64,000 nt of DNA from Proteiniclasticum ruminis DSM 24773 (GTDB taxonomy: Bacteria > Bacillota > Clostridia > Clostridiales > Clostridiaceae). Location: NCBI RefSeq assembly GCF_000701905.1, contig NZ_JNKC01000006.1, positions 176,020 to 240,019 on the forward strand. The letters are read 5' to 3'. A program made the position numbers and the translations under genes. A model generated the notes under the pieces. That model made no database searches, was not told the origin of the DNA, and was given only the letters and a program-made list of their open reading frames with translations. Of this stretch, positions 41,495 to 49,911 are shown in pieces. Positions within the stretch are counted from its first letter, which is position 1; every line of letters starts with the position of its first letter.

Positions 41495-42439
41495 CTAATC
41501 CACTTTATATTCTGAGGTTTCCTTTTCTTCTTCTTCCTCGGTCGCTTCTTCTTCAAGAAGCTTGGATTCCTCTTCCTGTCTCTTTTTTTCTTCTTCCAGA
41601 GATTCTACCGTGAGGTTCTTTTCTTCCATTTCTTGTTGCAAAGCAAGGAGCTTCTCTTCAATGTCTTCCCTGGTGATGATGGACAGGAAGGACATTTTCA
41701 GCCTCAGTGCGCGTTTTAAAGCATCATGAGCGCCCAGATAATCTCCTTTTTTCTGGAGAATCTGCCCATAGTAATAATGGGCTTCTGGAAACTTGATGTA
41801 GTCTATGGATTTTTCATAGAGGGCTTCCGCCTTCTCCAGGTCTCCCAGGAAGAAGTAGGACTGGGCGAGATTGTCTGTGATGACATAGTCGTCCTTATTG
41901 TATTCATAGGCTTCTTTATTGAAGGACAGGGCTTTTTCATAGTCCCCGGCTGCAATGTAGAGGTAGCCCAGGATCTCATACATGATGGAGTTTTTGTACT
42001 CTTCTTTGATCCCTTCTACAATGTCAATGGCCTTAGGAAGATTCCCTTTTTTCCACTCGAGAATGGCCATATTGAGAATGTTGTTGTAACGGAACCTGGG
42101 GTCTCTCATTTTGGAGTTCTCCGCTTCTACCAGGTACTTTTCTGCTTCTGTAAGGTTTCCTTCCCGAAGAAGGATATAGCCGAAGCTGGACTTGATATAG
42201 GGCTTGGCAAAGGGATGCTTCACAGCCTTCTTAAAATAAGTCATGGCCATGTCTGTATTTCCGGCGTTGTAGGCTCTGCTTCCTTTGGTGGCCTGAAGCG
42301 TAGGGAAGTTTCTGTACACCGTAAAGAGTAGATACGCGCCTATGAGCAGGTTTGCCTGGGTGGAGTATCCGTTGTAGATCAGGATAAAAATACCTGCAAT
42401 GGCCAGGAGATCTAAAATGGGGAGATTTCTTGTTTTCAT
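41495..42439 (-). CDS. Membrane-anchored TPR repeat protein
   Basis: A 314-residue protein. Two hydrophobic segments near the N terminus (about 7-20 and 27-42) are followed by about six TPR units (residues 50-250; e.g. GSRAYNAGNTDMAMTYFKKA, GDYEKALSFNKEAYEYNK, GDLEKAEALYEKSIDY) and a highly acidic coiled-coil tail (EEEKKRQEEESKLLEEE). A protein-scaffold role is inferred; partners are unknown. The ATG at 42439 is preferred, with GAGG eight bases upstream; ATG 42445 is too close. Confidence 0.85.
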   Translation of the reverse strand: MKTRNLPILDLLAIAGIFILIYNGYSTQANLLIGAYLLFTVYRNFPTLQATKGSRAYNAGNTDMAMTYFKKAVKHPFAKPYIKSSFGYILLREGNLTEAEKYLVEAENSKMRDPRFRYNNILNMAILEWKKGNLPKAIDIVEGIKEEYKNSIMYEILGYLYIAAGDYEKALSFNKEAYEYNKDDYVITDNLAQSYFFLGDLEKAEALYEKSIDYIKFPEAHYYYGQILQKKGDYLGAHDALKRALRLKMSFLSIITREDIEEKLLALQQEMEEKNLTVESLEEEKKRQEEESKLLEEEATEEEEEKETSEYKVD

Positions 42440-42645
42440 CGTCATTTCCTCAACTTCAATTTACTTTCTTTTCTATAAAATCATAACATGAATCGGGCTA
42501 TATTTGAACAGGGAAGCTTTATAGAAGATTATGACACATTAGGATTATAAGAAGCTTAATTTCTTTTCGAATACCTGTGCTATAGTGAAAAGAAGAACGT
42601 CTATAGAAGTGAACAGACAAAATATAGAGAATAGGGGGGGAGAGT

Positions 42646-43200
42646 TTGGAAGATAAAAGGATTATGGATCTATTTTTCAGAAGATCAGAAAAAGCAATTG
42701 AAGAGCTGGCCGCTAAATACGCTGTGCATCTTCGGTGGATTGGAATGAACATTCTAAAAGATCCAAGAGAGACGGAAGAATGTGAAAACGACACCTATTT
42801 TAAAACCTGGAACAGTATTCCGCCGGAAAGACCGGAGTTTCTAAAGGCCTATGTGAGTAAGATCATGAGAAATCTGGCCCTCGACCGGTACCGGAAAAGC
42901 AGGACACTAAAAAGAAATGTGGAGATGGATGCGCTTCATCGTGAGCTTCTGGAGACTATTCCAGACAGTAAAGGGGATTTTAAAGCCGAAGACCAGGAGA
43001 TCCTACAAGCGATCCATACGTTTCTTAGTAGTCTTGATGAAAATCTGCGAACGCTCTTTGTAAGGCGGTACTTCTATGGGGAAAGCGTTAAAAGTCTTTC
43101 AGTAAAAATGGGGATTAAAGAAAGCGCTGCGGCTACGAAGCTCTGGCGATTAAGATCTCAGCTGAAAGAAACGCTTGAGAGGGAGGAGGTTTTCTTATGA
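42646..43200 (+). CDS. ECF-type RNA polymerase sigma factor
   Basis: A 184-residue sigma-70 family protein with region 2 (EELAAKYAVHLRWIGMNILKDPRETEECENDTYFKTW, FLKAYVSKIMRNLALDRYRK) and region 4 (LRTLFVRRYFYGESVKSLSVKMGIKESAAATKLWRLRSQLKE). Such sigma factors redirect RNA polymerase on an extracytoplasmic signal. TTG start behind GGGGGGAGAG. The last four bases overlap the next gene (ATGA), which probably codes for the cognate anti-sigma factor. Confidence 0.93.
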   Translation: MEDKRIMDLFFRRSEKAIEELAAKYAVHLRWIGMNILKDPRETEECENDTYFKTWNSIPPERPEFLKAYVSKIMRNLALDRYRKSRTLKRNVEMDALHRELLETIPDSKGDFKAEDQEILQAIHTFLSSLDENLRTLFVRRYFYGESVKSLSVKMGIKESAAATKLWRLRSQLKETLEREEVFL

Positions 43201-44417
43201 GAAAAGAAGAAAGACTGATGGATCTTCTGGGACAATTGGATGATTCGTTTCTGGTAGATCTTGATGATGAAGTTTCTACTGTATTGAAAGAAAAGAGGAA
43301 AAAAACTGTGGGAGAGGCGATTTGGTTTCAAGGAGCTTCTCTTGCAGCGGCGGCTGTGCTGACGCTAATCATAGCAAGGACTTCCCTTTTGCCTGAAGTG
43401 AACGTACCACCCTTTGATTCCACCCTTCCGATCCTCCATATGGACTATGAGCGTTTATTTGCTGGAGGCTGGGGCTATGAAGGACTCATGGGAAAGAACA
43501 TTGAGGAAATCCACTATGATGCGCCTTGGGAAAGTGGAGACTTTGATACCCTACCAGTGTTTCAAAATGCCATGGGCAGTAAGAGTGAAACCTATACCAT
43601 GGAGGAGAAGCTGTTGAGGATGAAAAAGGCGCTGCTCTCCGCAGGGGAGAGAGTGGGGGTAGTAATACAAGAAGAGGAGATTCTTGTGGAATGGATCCAA
43701 GAGGATTATCCCATAGTGTCTTATGAATCAGAAGAACATACCATTAGTGTGAATCCGGATCTTAGTGCTCGAGTAGGATTTAAAACACCGTATATTGTTC
43801 CCGAGGAGCTGAGAAGCAAGGAAGAGCCTTTTATAGAGCAAGACTCCAGCATGGTTTATCCAACGCTCAAAGAGAATCTTAGACTTTCGGAGTACTTCGC
43901 TGAAACCTATGGTGATTTAGTAATGATGAATGATCCCGAAATGGCCGTAGAGGGAGGAGACAGGAATATTTACGGCAAGAGGTATTACCATGTATTTTTC
44001 TATGAGGGTTCTGTGGATCCGAAAGAGAAATTTCTGAACTATTTTTTCAGAAGAATCTATTTCAATGCAATGGACATGGAGGAACTGAGTTCCATCGCAG
44101 TTTTTCAAACAGATTTATCTCAAAAAGTAGGAGAATATCCCATCATATCTGAAAGAGAAGCCAGAGACCTCCTAGTAAAGGGTAATTATGTGACTTCTGT
44201 TCCAGAAACTTTTCCCGGCAGAAAGTATATCAGGCGGGTGGAGCTTGTCTACCGCACGGGGTATGATGAGGAATTCTTCATGCCATATTACAGAATCCTG
44301 GTGGAAGTGCCTGCACTGAAATATGAAGGCATGAATACCTTTGGAGCTTACTATGTTCCTGCTGTCAGGGCGGAGTATCTTTCCGGACTTCCTACTTATG
44401 ATGGTTCTTTTAACTGA
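43197..44417 (+). CDS. Probable anti-sigma / sensor membrane protein
   Basis: A 406-residue protein coupled to the ECF sigma gene by an ATGA overlap. The first 38 residues (MDLLGQLDDSFLVDLDDEV) are acidic and cytoplasmic, a transmembrane helix follows (about 45-62), and the remaining 340 residues are extracytoplasmic and beta-rich, with no recognised domain. This is the layout of sigma-regulating membrane proteins, but a canonical anti-sigma motif such as zinc-type HxxxCxxC is absent. Function is therefore inferred from position and topology only. A terminator follows. Confidence 0.7.
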   Translation: MRKEERLMDLLGQLDDSFLVDLDDEVSTVLKEKRKKTVGEAIWFQGASLAAAAVLTLIIARTSLLPEVNVPPFDSTLPILHMDYERLFAGGWGYEGLMGKNIEEIHYDAPWESGDFDTLPVFQNAMGSKSETYTMEEKLLRMKKALLSAGERVGVVIQEEEILVEWIQEDYPIVSYESEEHTISVNPDLSARVGFKTPYIVPEELRSKEEPFIEQDSSMVYPTLKENLRLSEYFAETYGDLVMMNDPEMAVEGGDRNIYGKRYYHVFFYEGSVDPKEKFLNYFFRRIYFNAMDMEELSSIAVFQTDLSQKVGEYPIISEREARDLLVKGNYVTSVPETFPGRKYIRRVELVYRTGYDEEFFMPYYRILVEVPALKYEGMNTFGAYYVPAVRAEYLSGLPTYDGSFN

Positions 44418-44458
44418 GTGGAAAGATGCTTTAGATTCAATAATTTGACATATATATC

Positions 44459-44501
44459 GTTAAGAGCGGAGTAAGGTCTATGACCAAGCTCCGCTTTTAA
44501 C
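44459..44501 (+). terminator. Rho-independent terminator after ECF operon
   Basis: GTTAAGAGCGGAG pairs with CTCCGCTTTTAAC; it serves the sigma/anti-sigma operon. Confidence 0.75.
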
Positions 44502-44643
44502 GAGCTTTCGTGGACAAATCTTTTTTCACTGGGTACAATGAAAGAGTCCAGTTTCTTCTTTTACAACGCAGTATGAGTGCCAAGGTTTGGCAATGAGAGA
44601 TAGAAAGAGAAGAATAGTATGAGATGGGAAAGGTGGAAAATAG

Positions 44644-45297
44644 ATGATAGAAGCAGTGTTTTTTGATCTGGATGGCACAGTGGCCAATACCAATGAACTC
44701 ATTTACCAGTCCTTCAAAAGGATGTTTACCGATAAGATGCAGATGGAAGTGGAGGATGCGGAGATTTATAGCCTCTTTGGAGAGCCTCTCACCACAAGTC
44801 TTCTGAAATACCAGGAGGACATCACAGACATCATGGACTACTACAGAGCCTATAATGCAGAGCATCACGATGCCATGATCACTTCTTTTGAAGGGGTGGA
44901 GGAAGCACTGAAGGCACTGAAAGATAATGGACTGAAGCTTGGCATTGTCACCTCCAAAAGAGAGCGTATGGCAAGAAGAAGCCTCAGCTGCCTGGGACTT
45001 TTAGAGTATTTTGATGTCATTGTCACACCGGAATATACGGAAAAGCATAAACCTGAGCCGGATCCTTTATGGAAAGCCTGCGAGCTTGCCGGGGGCATCG
45101 ATCCGAAAAATACCATCATGGTGGGAGATGCCACCTATGACATTCTTTGTGGAAACGCAGCAGGTGCCACCACCGTTGCAGTATCTTACAGTGTCATCGC
45201 ACCCGAAGTGCTGAAAGGGGCATATCCTCATTATACCGTGGATGATCTGCGGGAACTTTTGAAAATAATTGAAGAGAAGAACCAGAAAGCCATTTAG
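44644..45297 (+). CDS. HAD phosphatase, PpaX/Gph-like
   Basis: A 217-residue HAD-superfamily hydrolase: motif I FDLDGTVANT (D8, D10), motif II LGIVTSKR, motif III Lys in EKHKPEPDP, and motif IV VGDATYDI. The helical cap in residues 15-80 places it in the phosphoglycolate phosphatase / pyrophosphatase PpaX subfamily. Reaction: dephosphorylation of a small phosphomonoester or pyrophosphate in the cytoplasm. ATG 44644, with AAAGGTGG upstream. Stands alone with its own terminator. Confidence 0.9.
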   Translation: MIEAVFFDLDGTVANTNELIYQSFKRMFTDKMQMEVEDAEIYSLFGEPLTTSLLKYQEDITDIMDYYRAYNAEHHDAMITSFEGVEEALKALKDNGLKLGIVTSKRERMARRSLSCLGLLEYFDVIVTPEYTEKHKPEPDPLWKACELAGGIDPKNTIMVGDATYDILCGNAAGATTVAVSYSVIAPEVLKGAYPHYTVDDLRELLKIIEEKNQKAI

Positions 45298-45316
45298 TGC
45301 AAAGTAATAAGAGAAT

Positions 45317-45357
45317 AAAACCCCCTCCAGTTCTTTTTAAGAACAGAGGGGGTTTTT
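45317..45357 (+). terminator. Rho-independent terminator after HAD gene
   Basis: AAAACCCCCTC pairs with GAGGGGGTTTT, with GTTCTT/AAGAAC in the interior; TTTTT follows. Confidence 0.92.
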
Positions 45358-45363
45358 GCGCAA

Positions 45364-45465
45364 ATGAATGAAAAGATAGATACTATCGAAGAAAAAGAAA
45401 AACTAGTAAAGTAAATCAAATACGATGAAGAGGAATATCAACTGTTTATGAAAAAAGCCAGATAA
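45364..45465 (+). pseudogene. Possible small broken ORF (in-frame stop)
   Basis: ATG 45364 opens 16 charged codons (MNEKIDTIEEKEKLVK), then TAA (45412), then 16 more codons in the same frame (IKYDEEEYQLFMKKAR) and a second TAA. The amino-acid style is uniform across the stop, which suggests a decayed small gene, but there is no RBS and the length is short. The rest of 45298-45602 is AT-rich without further signal. Confidence 0.25.
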
Positions 45466-45602
45466 TCCATAAGTATAATTAAATATTGGAATAAATTCAT
45501 GAATATGTTTAGGTTGTATTAGGTCAGAATAACTCAGATAAATTATTTGATTATCCAATCTATTCATTGGATAATATATGTATAAACGGAGGAGGATCTA
45601 GT

Positions 45603-47885
45603 ATGTGGTGGATTATTGGAATTATTTTTTTTGTAGGTGTCATCTGGCTGATCGTGCAAGGTATTCGGAATGGGGTGAAAAAGTTCAATACCTCATCATC
45701 AGCAAGAGTGAAGTACTTTCTATTCATGCTGATTTTGTTCTATGCCCATGGAATGAACTTTGGATTTAGCTGGATTGTAGCTTTATTTTTATTTTCTCCA
45801 TTTCTATTGAGATTTTATAAGAATTTGAAAAACAATCTTGGCAATGGGCTGATTAAAAATCAGATTAAGGAATGGGAGAGTCAGCATGCACCAAGATTTT
45901 CCTACTCAGAAATCTATAAAATGTTTGATGGGGTACCTGAGTCCATTGCTAAAACAGATGCCAATACGCAGATATATTTTGGAGAAACGATACCTTACGG
46001 TAGGGCGAATAATTTTCTGAATTATTTTGAGAAGAGCATAGAGTTGGAAGAGGTGCTCTATTATTCACCAAAAAGAAGCTTGGAGGATGAGGAGCTACGC
46101 GAATATGGCATGATTGTAACCCTTGGAGGGATTTATCTGTCCAATCAGTACTTATTGGACAGTAAGAAAAGAGAATATGGTGTGGATCTTTTTGATATCC
46201 GATTCAAAGGTCTGTTCGTGACGAATCTCCATGAGGACATACTTACACTCATTTACAATGATTTATCAGGAGTCCGTTTGAGGCGGGGAGAATGTTCAAT
46301 TCCACTGGAAGTTATAGACGAACTTTGCAAATTTTTGATCAATAATAGGTTCACGCTGTCTCTTTTAAAAGAGAACATTTCTGATGATACCATTTCAGAT
46401 GGTATCAACTATAAAAATGCATTGAAAGAGGTAGAAGAGACTTTTTCGAAAAATCAGAACGAGAGTTACAGTAATGATATACTGACAAACGCGGGTACTG
46501 TTGGAGCGATGCATAGTATGGCCGGACAGTATGGAGAGCTAAAAAATCTGATGAATGGTCGTCAGGGACATGGATATGGGGCGGAGTATGGAAATAACAC
46601 CATGGATAAGCTAAGAGGAAAATCTGTTCAGAATGCTGGCCAAAAACTTGTAGATGGACGTCAGGTGAAAAATGGTGCAGACCGTATAGTCAACGGGGTC
46701 GAGATCCAAACAAAATACTGCAGGTCTGCATCCAGTACTCTTGGAGAAATTATTGATCATGATCGTTTGAGGTATTGGAACTCAGAGGGAAAACCCATGC
46801 GTATTGAAGTGCCTAGAGAGCAGTACAAAAAAGTGGTCAATGATCTTCAGAGAAAAATCGATAATGGTGAAATCAAAGATCTCCCCAAGGGAACAAAAGC
46901 AACAAAGATCATTGCGAAAGGATTGCTGACCTATCTGGAATCTCAAAGAGTAGCAAAAGGCGGTACGATTGAAGGGCTTGTAGTTGATACAGCCAATGGT
47001 GTGATTACCTGTGCCTATGCTGGTGGAATCAGCGCACTCATGAACTTTGCAACGAATATATGGGCTGGAGCAAGTCTTGAAGATTCCATTGCTTCCAGTG
47101 TGAAGGTATCAGCCAAGGTGATGGGAAGAGGAACCGCAATCTATGTGCTTTCTATGCAGCTCTCCAGGAAAGAGTTTGTTAATTATTTCAAGGGTCATAC
47201 CCTGGACGGTATTTTGAATGGAACGGGATACAGCACCATCCTGAATCCTGCCTATATCGCATCAGAGAAGCTGGCACGGGATATAAAAGGATCTACACTG
47301 GCAAGATCTACCTTGGGAAACAAACTTCAACTCCAGAAAATTGATGGGAAGATGGTTATATCCTCAGGAGTTATGTTCGCGTTTACCTTTGGTCCAGACA
47401 TCGCTCGTACGATGGTGGGCAGAATTTCAACAAAGCAGTTATTTAAAAATGCCACAACCAGCTCAGCGGCGATTGCCGGAGCAGCCATCGGTAATACGTT
47501 CATGCCCGTTGTAGGTGCGGTGGTTGGAGGTGCTGTTGGTGGATTCATCGCAAAAAGTGTTCTGGATGAATTTATTGAGGATGATGCAAAAGAAATGTTT
47601 CAGGTTCTGAAAGAAGAGTTCATCGACTGTGTGATGCTCATGAACCTAAAGAAAGAGGAGTTTGCTGAGATGCTTTCTATGACTATGGGTAATCCTGAAC
47701 TTCCTCATGTGCTTCGAGATATGTATGCAAGCCAGAATGTAAGGAACTATGCCCGGGAGAACCTGGTGGAAGAAGCAGCAGTGATTATTCTTGGGAAGAG
47801 AAAGAGAATCACAGCGGATATGATGGATGAAGCGATGAATAAGTACATAGAAGCAGAGTATACTCTTACAAAAGAATTAGCCTGA
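45603..47885 (+). CDS. Orphan membrane protein with conserved NGADRIVNG motif
   Basis: A 760-residue protein starting at ATG 45603, behind a strong GGAGGAGG. Two N-terminal membrane helices (about 3-20 and 38-72) precede a cytoplasmic region; residues about 345-420 contain GADRIVNGVEIQTKYC and YWNSEGKPMRIEVP, a motif block I associate with uncharacterised accessory proteins in Firmicutes and Proteobacteria. Later come hydrophobic segments (about 450-480 and 500-520) and a glycine-zipper-like membrane helix (AAIAGAAIGNTFMPVVGAVV, about 623-648), which recalls pore- or channel-forming proteins. The tail is helical. Base composition looks more AT-rich than the flanks. The gene is monocistronic. 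Function unknown; accessory (defence, toxin or mobile-derived) is a guess. Confidence 0.75.
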   Translation: MWWIIGIIFFVGVIWLIVQGIRNGVKKFNTSSSARVKYFLFMLILFYAHGMNFGFSWIVALFLFSPFLLRFYKNLKNNLGNGLIKNQIKEWESQHAPRFSYSEIYKMFDGVPESIAKTDANTQIYFGETIPYGRANNFLNYFEKSIELEEVLYYSPKRSLEDEELREYGMIVTLGGIYLSNQYLLDSKKREYGVDLFDIRFKGLFVTNLHEDILTLIYNDLSGVRLRRGECSIPLEVIDELCKFLINNRFTLSLLKENISDDTISDGINYKNALKEVEETFSKNQNESYSNDILTNAGTVGAMHSMAGQYGELKNLMNGRQGHGYGAEYGNNTMDKLRGKSVQNAGQKLVDGRQVKNGADRIVNGVEIQTKYCRSASSTLGEIIDHDRLRYWNSEGKPMRIEVPREQYKKVVNDLQRKIDNGEIKDLPKGTKATKIIAKGLLTYLESQRVAKGGTIEGLVVDTANGVITCAYAGGISALMNFATNIWAGASLEDSIASSVKVSAKVMGRGTAIYVLSMQLSRKEFVNYFKGHTLDGILNGTGYSTILNPAYIASEKLARDIKGSTLARSTLGNKLQLQKIDGKMVISSGVMFAFTFGPDIARTMVGRISTKQLFKNATTSSAAIAGAAIGNTFMPVVGAVVGGAVGGFIAKSVLDEFIEDDAKEMFQVLKEEFIDCVMLMNLKKEEFAEMLSMTMGNPELPHVLRDMYASQNVRNYARENLVEEAAVIILGKRKRITADMMDEAMNKYIEAEYTLTKELA

Positions 47886-47915
47886 TCTTCTATCTAAACA
47901 GAAGAAATCAAAATA

Positions 47916-47957
47916 AAGAAGTCCACCACAATCGAAATGATTGGGTGGACTTCTTTG
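47916..47957. terminator. Bidirectional terminator
   Basis: AAAGAAGTCCACC..CAATC pairs with GATTG..GGTGGACTTCTTT, between converging genes. Confidence 0.88.
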
Positions 47958-47975
47958 TGAGCGATATTCTGTTTG

Positions 47976-49784
47976 TCAATCATTGAGGGGTAACACCACG
48001 CTGCTCTCTTCATGAAGCCTGGTGAAAGCGGATACGCCATAGGTGTAGTTTTCTGTGTCCAGATGATTGAGGCTGTAGGTTTTTGTCCCTGACACCACAG
48101 GAATCTTCTTGAAAAGGTAAGCAGGGTTTTCTGTGTTCAGGTCTCCTTTAGAAAACTGGTAGACCATGAAGTACCGGGTCTTGTCTTTTTCTTCAAAGCC
48201 CTCGTAGCCGTCCTGAAATGTAAGGATATTGTTTTTCAGTGTGACCTTTTTGGGCTCTTCCGGCATGGTTTCCGGGAGATTCCGGTTTACTGGCACCACG
48301 GCCATTGAACTGAAGTAGCTTTTGATGTTCTCATTGTTTTTTCTGAGGTTTTCGAGCCCAGCGCCTGAGAACTCTCCACTGTTTTCTGCGAGATATCCCA
48401 GCCTGAAGAAGACGCTTCCTCTTATATTATTCAGAGTGTTTGTGTAAGCCATCTGATCTGTGAGTACGCTCTCCTGGGACCAGTTTGGATCTTTGATGTT
48501 CTCATAGAGCTTGTAGTTTGCATGGCCGATATAAAGATCCACCTTGGTTCCCTCTGCCACATCATTCCACCACCTGGCTAAGGTTCCAAAGGGAGCGGCA
48601 GTTTCTTCAAAGGTCCAGTAGATTTGTGGCACAATATAGTCCACAATATTTTCTTGGACGAGTTTTCTGGAGTCTAGAAAGATGCTGTGATGATAGGTTT
48701 CCGAACTGTCTGTTGGGGTATCTGAGCCGAGGCCATCAGTTTCCTCACTGTGCCCCCAAATGCCAAAGGGACTGAGTCCTACTTTTACATAGGGTTTCTG
48801 GTCATGGACTCTGTGGCTGAGCTCTTTCATAAACTCGTAGGTGTTGTTTCGTCTCCACTCGTTGATGTCTATGAAATCACCTTTATGGGTTTCAAAGGTT
48901 TTTAAGTCCTCTCCATCCTCTCCGAAGTAGTAGGGAACCGTCTCCCCATCTTCATTCACCCTGGAGCTTCTGTAGGGATAGAAGTAGTCATCCAGATGCA
49001 CTGCATCAATATCATACTTCCTCACCACTTCCATGATGCTTTCTATGACGAAGGTTCTTACTTCGGGGTCTCCGGGGTCAAGAAACAGCCTGTCATCAAA
49101 GCGAAGCACCTTCTCAGGGTGAAGCCTTGCGTAGCTTTTCTCGGACAATGTGTTGAGGATCTCTTCCGTGGTCAGGTCCGGCATTTTATCCACGGTGACC
49201 CGGAAGGGGTTAAACCAGGCATGAAACTCCATGCCTCTTTCATGGGCAGCATCCACGGCGTAGGCCAAAATGTCTGTGGGGAGGCCTTTTGTGACATCTC
49301 CTGTGACGTAGATGGAAGGAGGATTCAGTTCGGAAGTGTATAAAGCGTCACCGGAAGGACGCACCTGAAGGATTACGGCATTCATTCTGTAGAGCTCATA
49401 GAGATCCAGATTTCTTTCAAAGGAGCGCTTCAGCGCATCCAGGGTCATGCCCTGGGATTTTGGGAAGTCCAGGTTCCTCACAGAGGCCATCCACGCGGAG
49501 CGGAAAGCGTATTTCCCGCTGTCCTCGTCTTTCTCTACGGGCAGAAGGGTGTAGGGATTCTCTTCCGCGTCAGGTTCAGAGGGGGTTTCCACTTCCGTTT
49601 CTGGTGGTGGCAAGGGTATGGGATCCGGATCGCTTTGAAAGAGCTCGCCGCAGGCTAGAAGGAGTGCAGAGACCAGAAGGAAGCTCAGAAACGTCAGAAA
49701 TGCTGTATTCTTTCTTTTCTTTTTTGGGATGGACAGCTCTTCAGGGTACTGAAGAATCTTATCCTTGTCTTCTGTAGGAGTCAT
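47976..49784 (-). CDS. GHL10-family glycoside hydrolase-like lipoprotein
   Basis: A 602-residue protein. A short cytoplasmic start is followed by a hydrophobic helix with a lipobox (ALLLAC, C45), a Pro/Glu-rich linker, then a GHL10 (DUF187, YngK-like) TIM-barrel catalytic domain (about 90-440): FRSAWMASVRNLDFP, YRMNAVILQVRPSGDALY, GMEFHAWFNPFRV, DIDAVHLDDYFYPYR and KVGLSPFGIWGH. A fibronectin-like C-terminal part follows. Enzymes of this group act on cell-wall glycans; the activity is inferred. RBS GAGGTG seven bases before ATG 49784. Convergent terminator downstream. Confidence 0.92.
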   Translation of the reverse strand: MTPTEDKDKILQYPEELSIPKKKRKNTAFLTFLSFLLVSALLLACGELFQSDPDPIPLPPPETEVETPSEPDAEENPYTLLPVEKDEDSGKYAFRSAWMASVRNLDFPKSQGMTLDALKRSFERNLDLYELYRMNAVILQVRPSGDALYTSELNPPSIYVTGDVTKGLPTDILAYAVDAAHERGMEFHAWFNPFRVTVDKMPDLTTEEILNTLSEKSYARLHPEKVLRFDDRLFLDPGDPEVRTFVIESIMEVVRKYDIDAVHLDDYFYPYRSSRVNEDGETVPYYFGEDGEDLKTFETHKGDFIDINEWRRNNTYEFMKELSHRVHDQKPYVKVGLSPFGIWGHSEETDGLGSDTPTDSSETYHHSIFLDSRKLVQENIVDYIVPQIYWTFEETAAPFGTLARWWNDVAEGTKVDLYIGHANYKLYENIKDPNWSQESVLTDQMAYTNTLNNIRGSVFFRLGYLAENSGEFSGAGLENLRKNNENIKSYFSSMAVVPVNRNLPETMPEEPKKVTLKNNILTFQDGYEGFEEKDKTRYFMVYQFSKGDLNTENPAYLFKKIPVVSGTKTYSLNHLDTENYTYGVSAFTRLHEESSVVLPLND

Positions 49785-49873
49785 ATAGTTTCACCTCGCA
49801 GGGTCGTGTTTCATCTTGTTTCCATACGCATACAGTATTGCACAAAATGTCTGGGAAAGAGTGACATTTTTGT

Positions 49874-49903
49874 GAAAAGAAAGGGACCGATTCTTTCGGT
49901 CCC
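49874..49903 (-). terminator. Rho-independent terminator after dacA-like gene
   Basis: On the minus strand GGGACCG-AAAGAAT-CGGTCCC is followed by TTTCTTTTC. Confidence 0.88.
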
Positions 49904-49911
49904 GGTATTTT

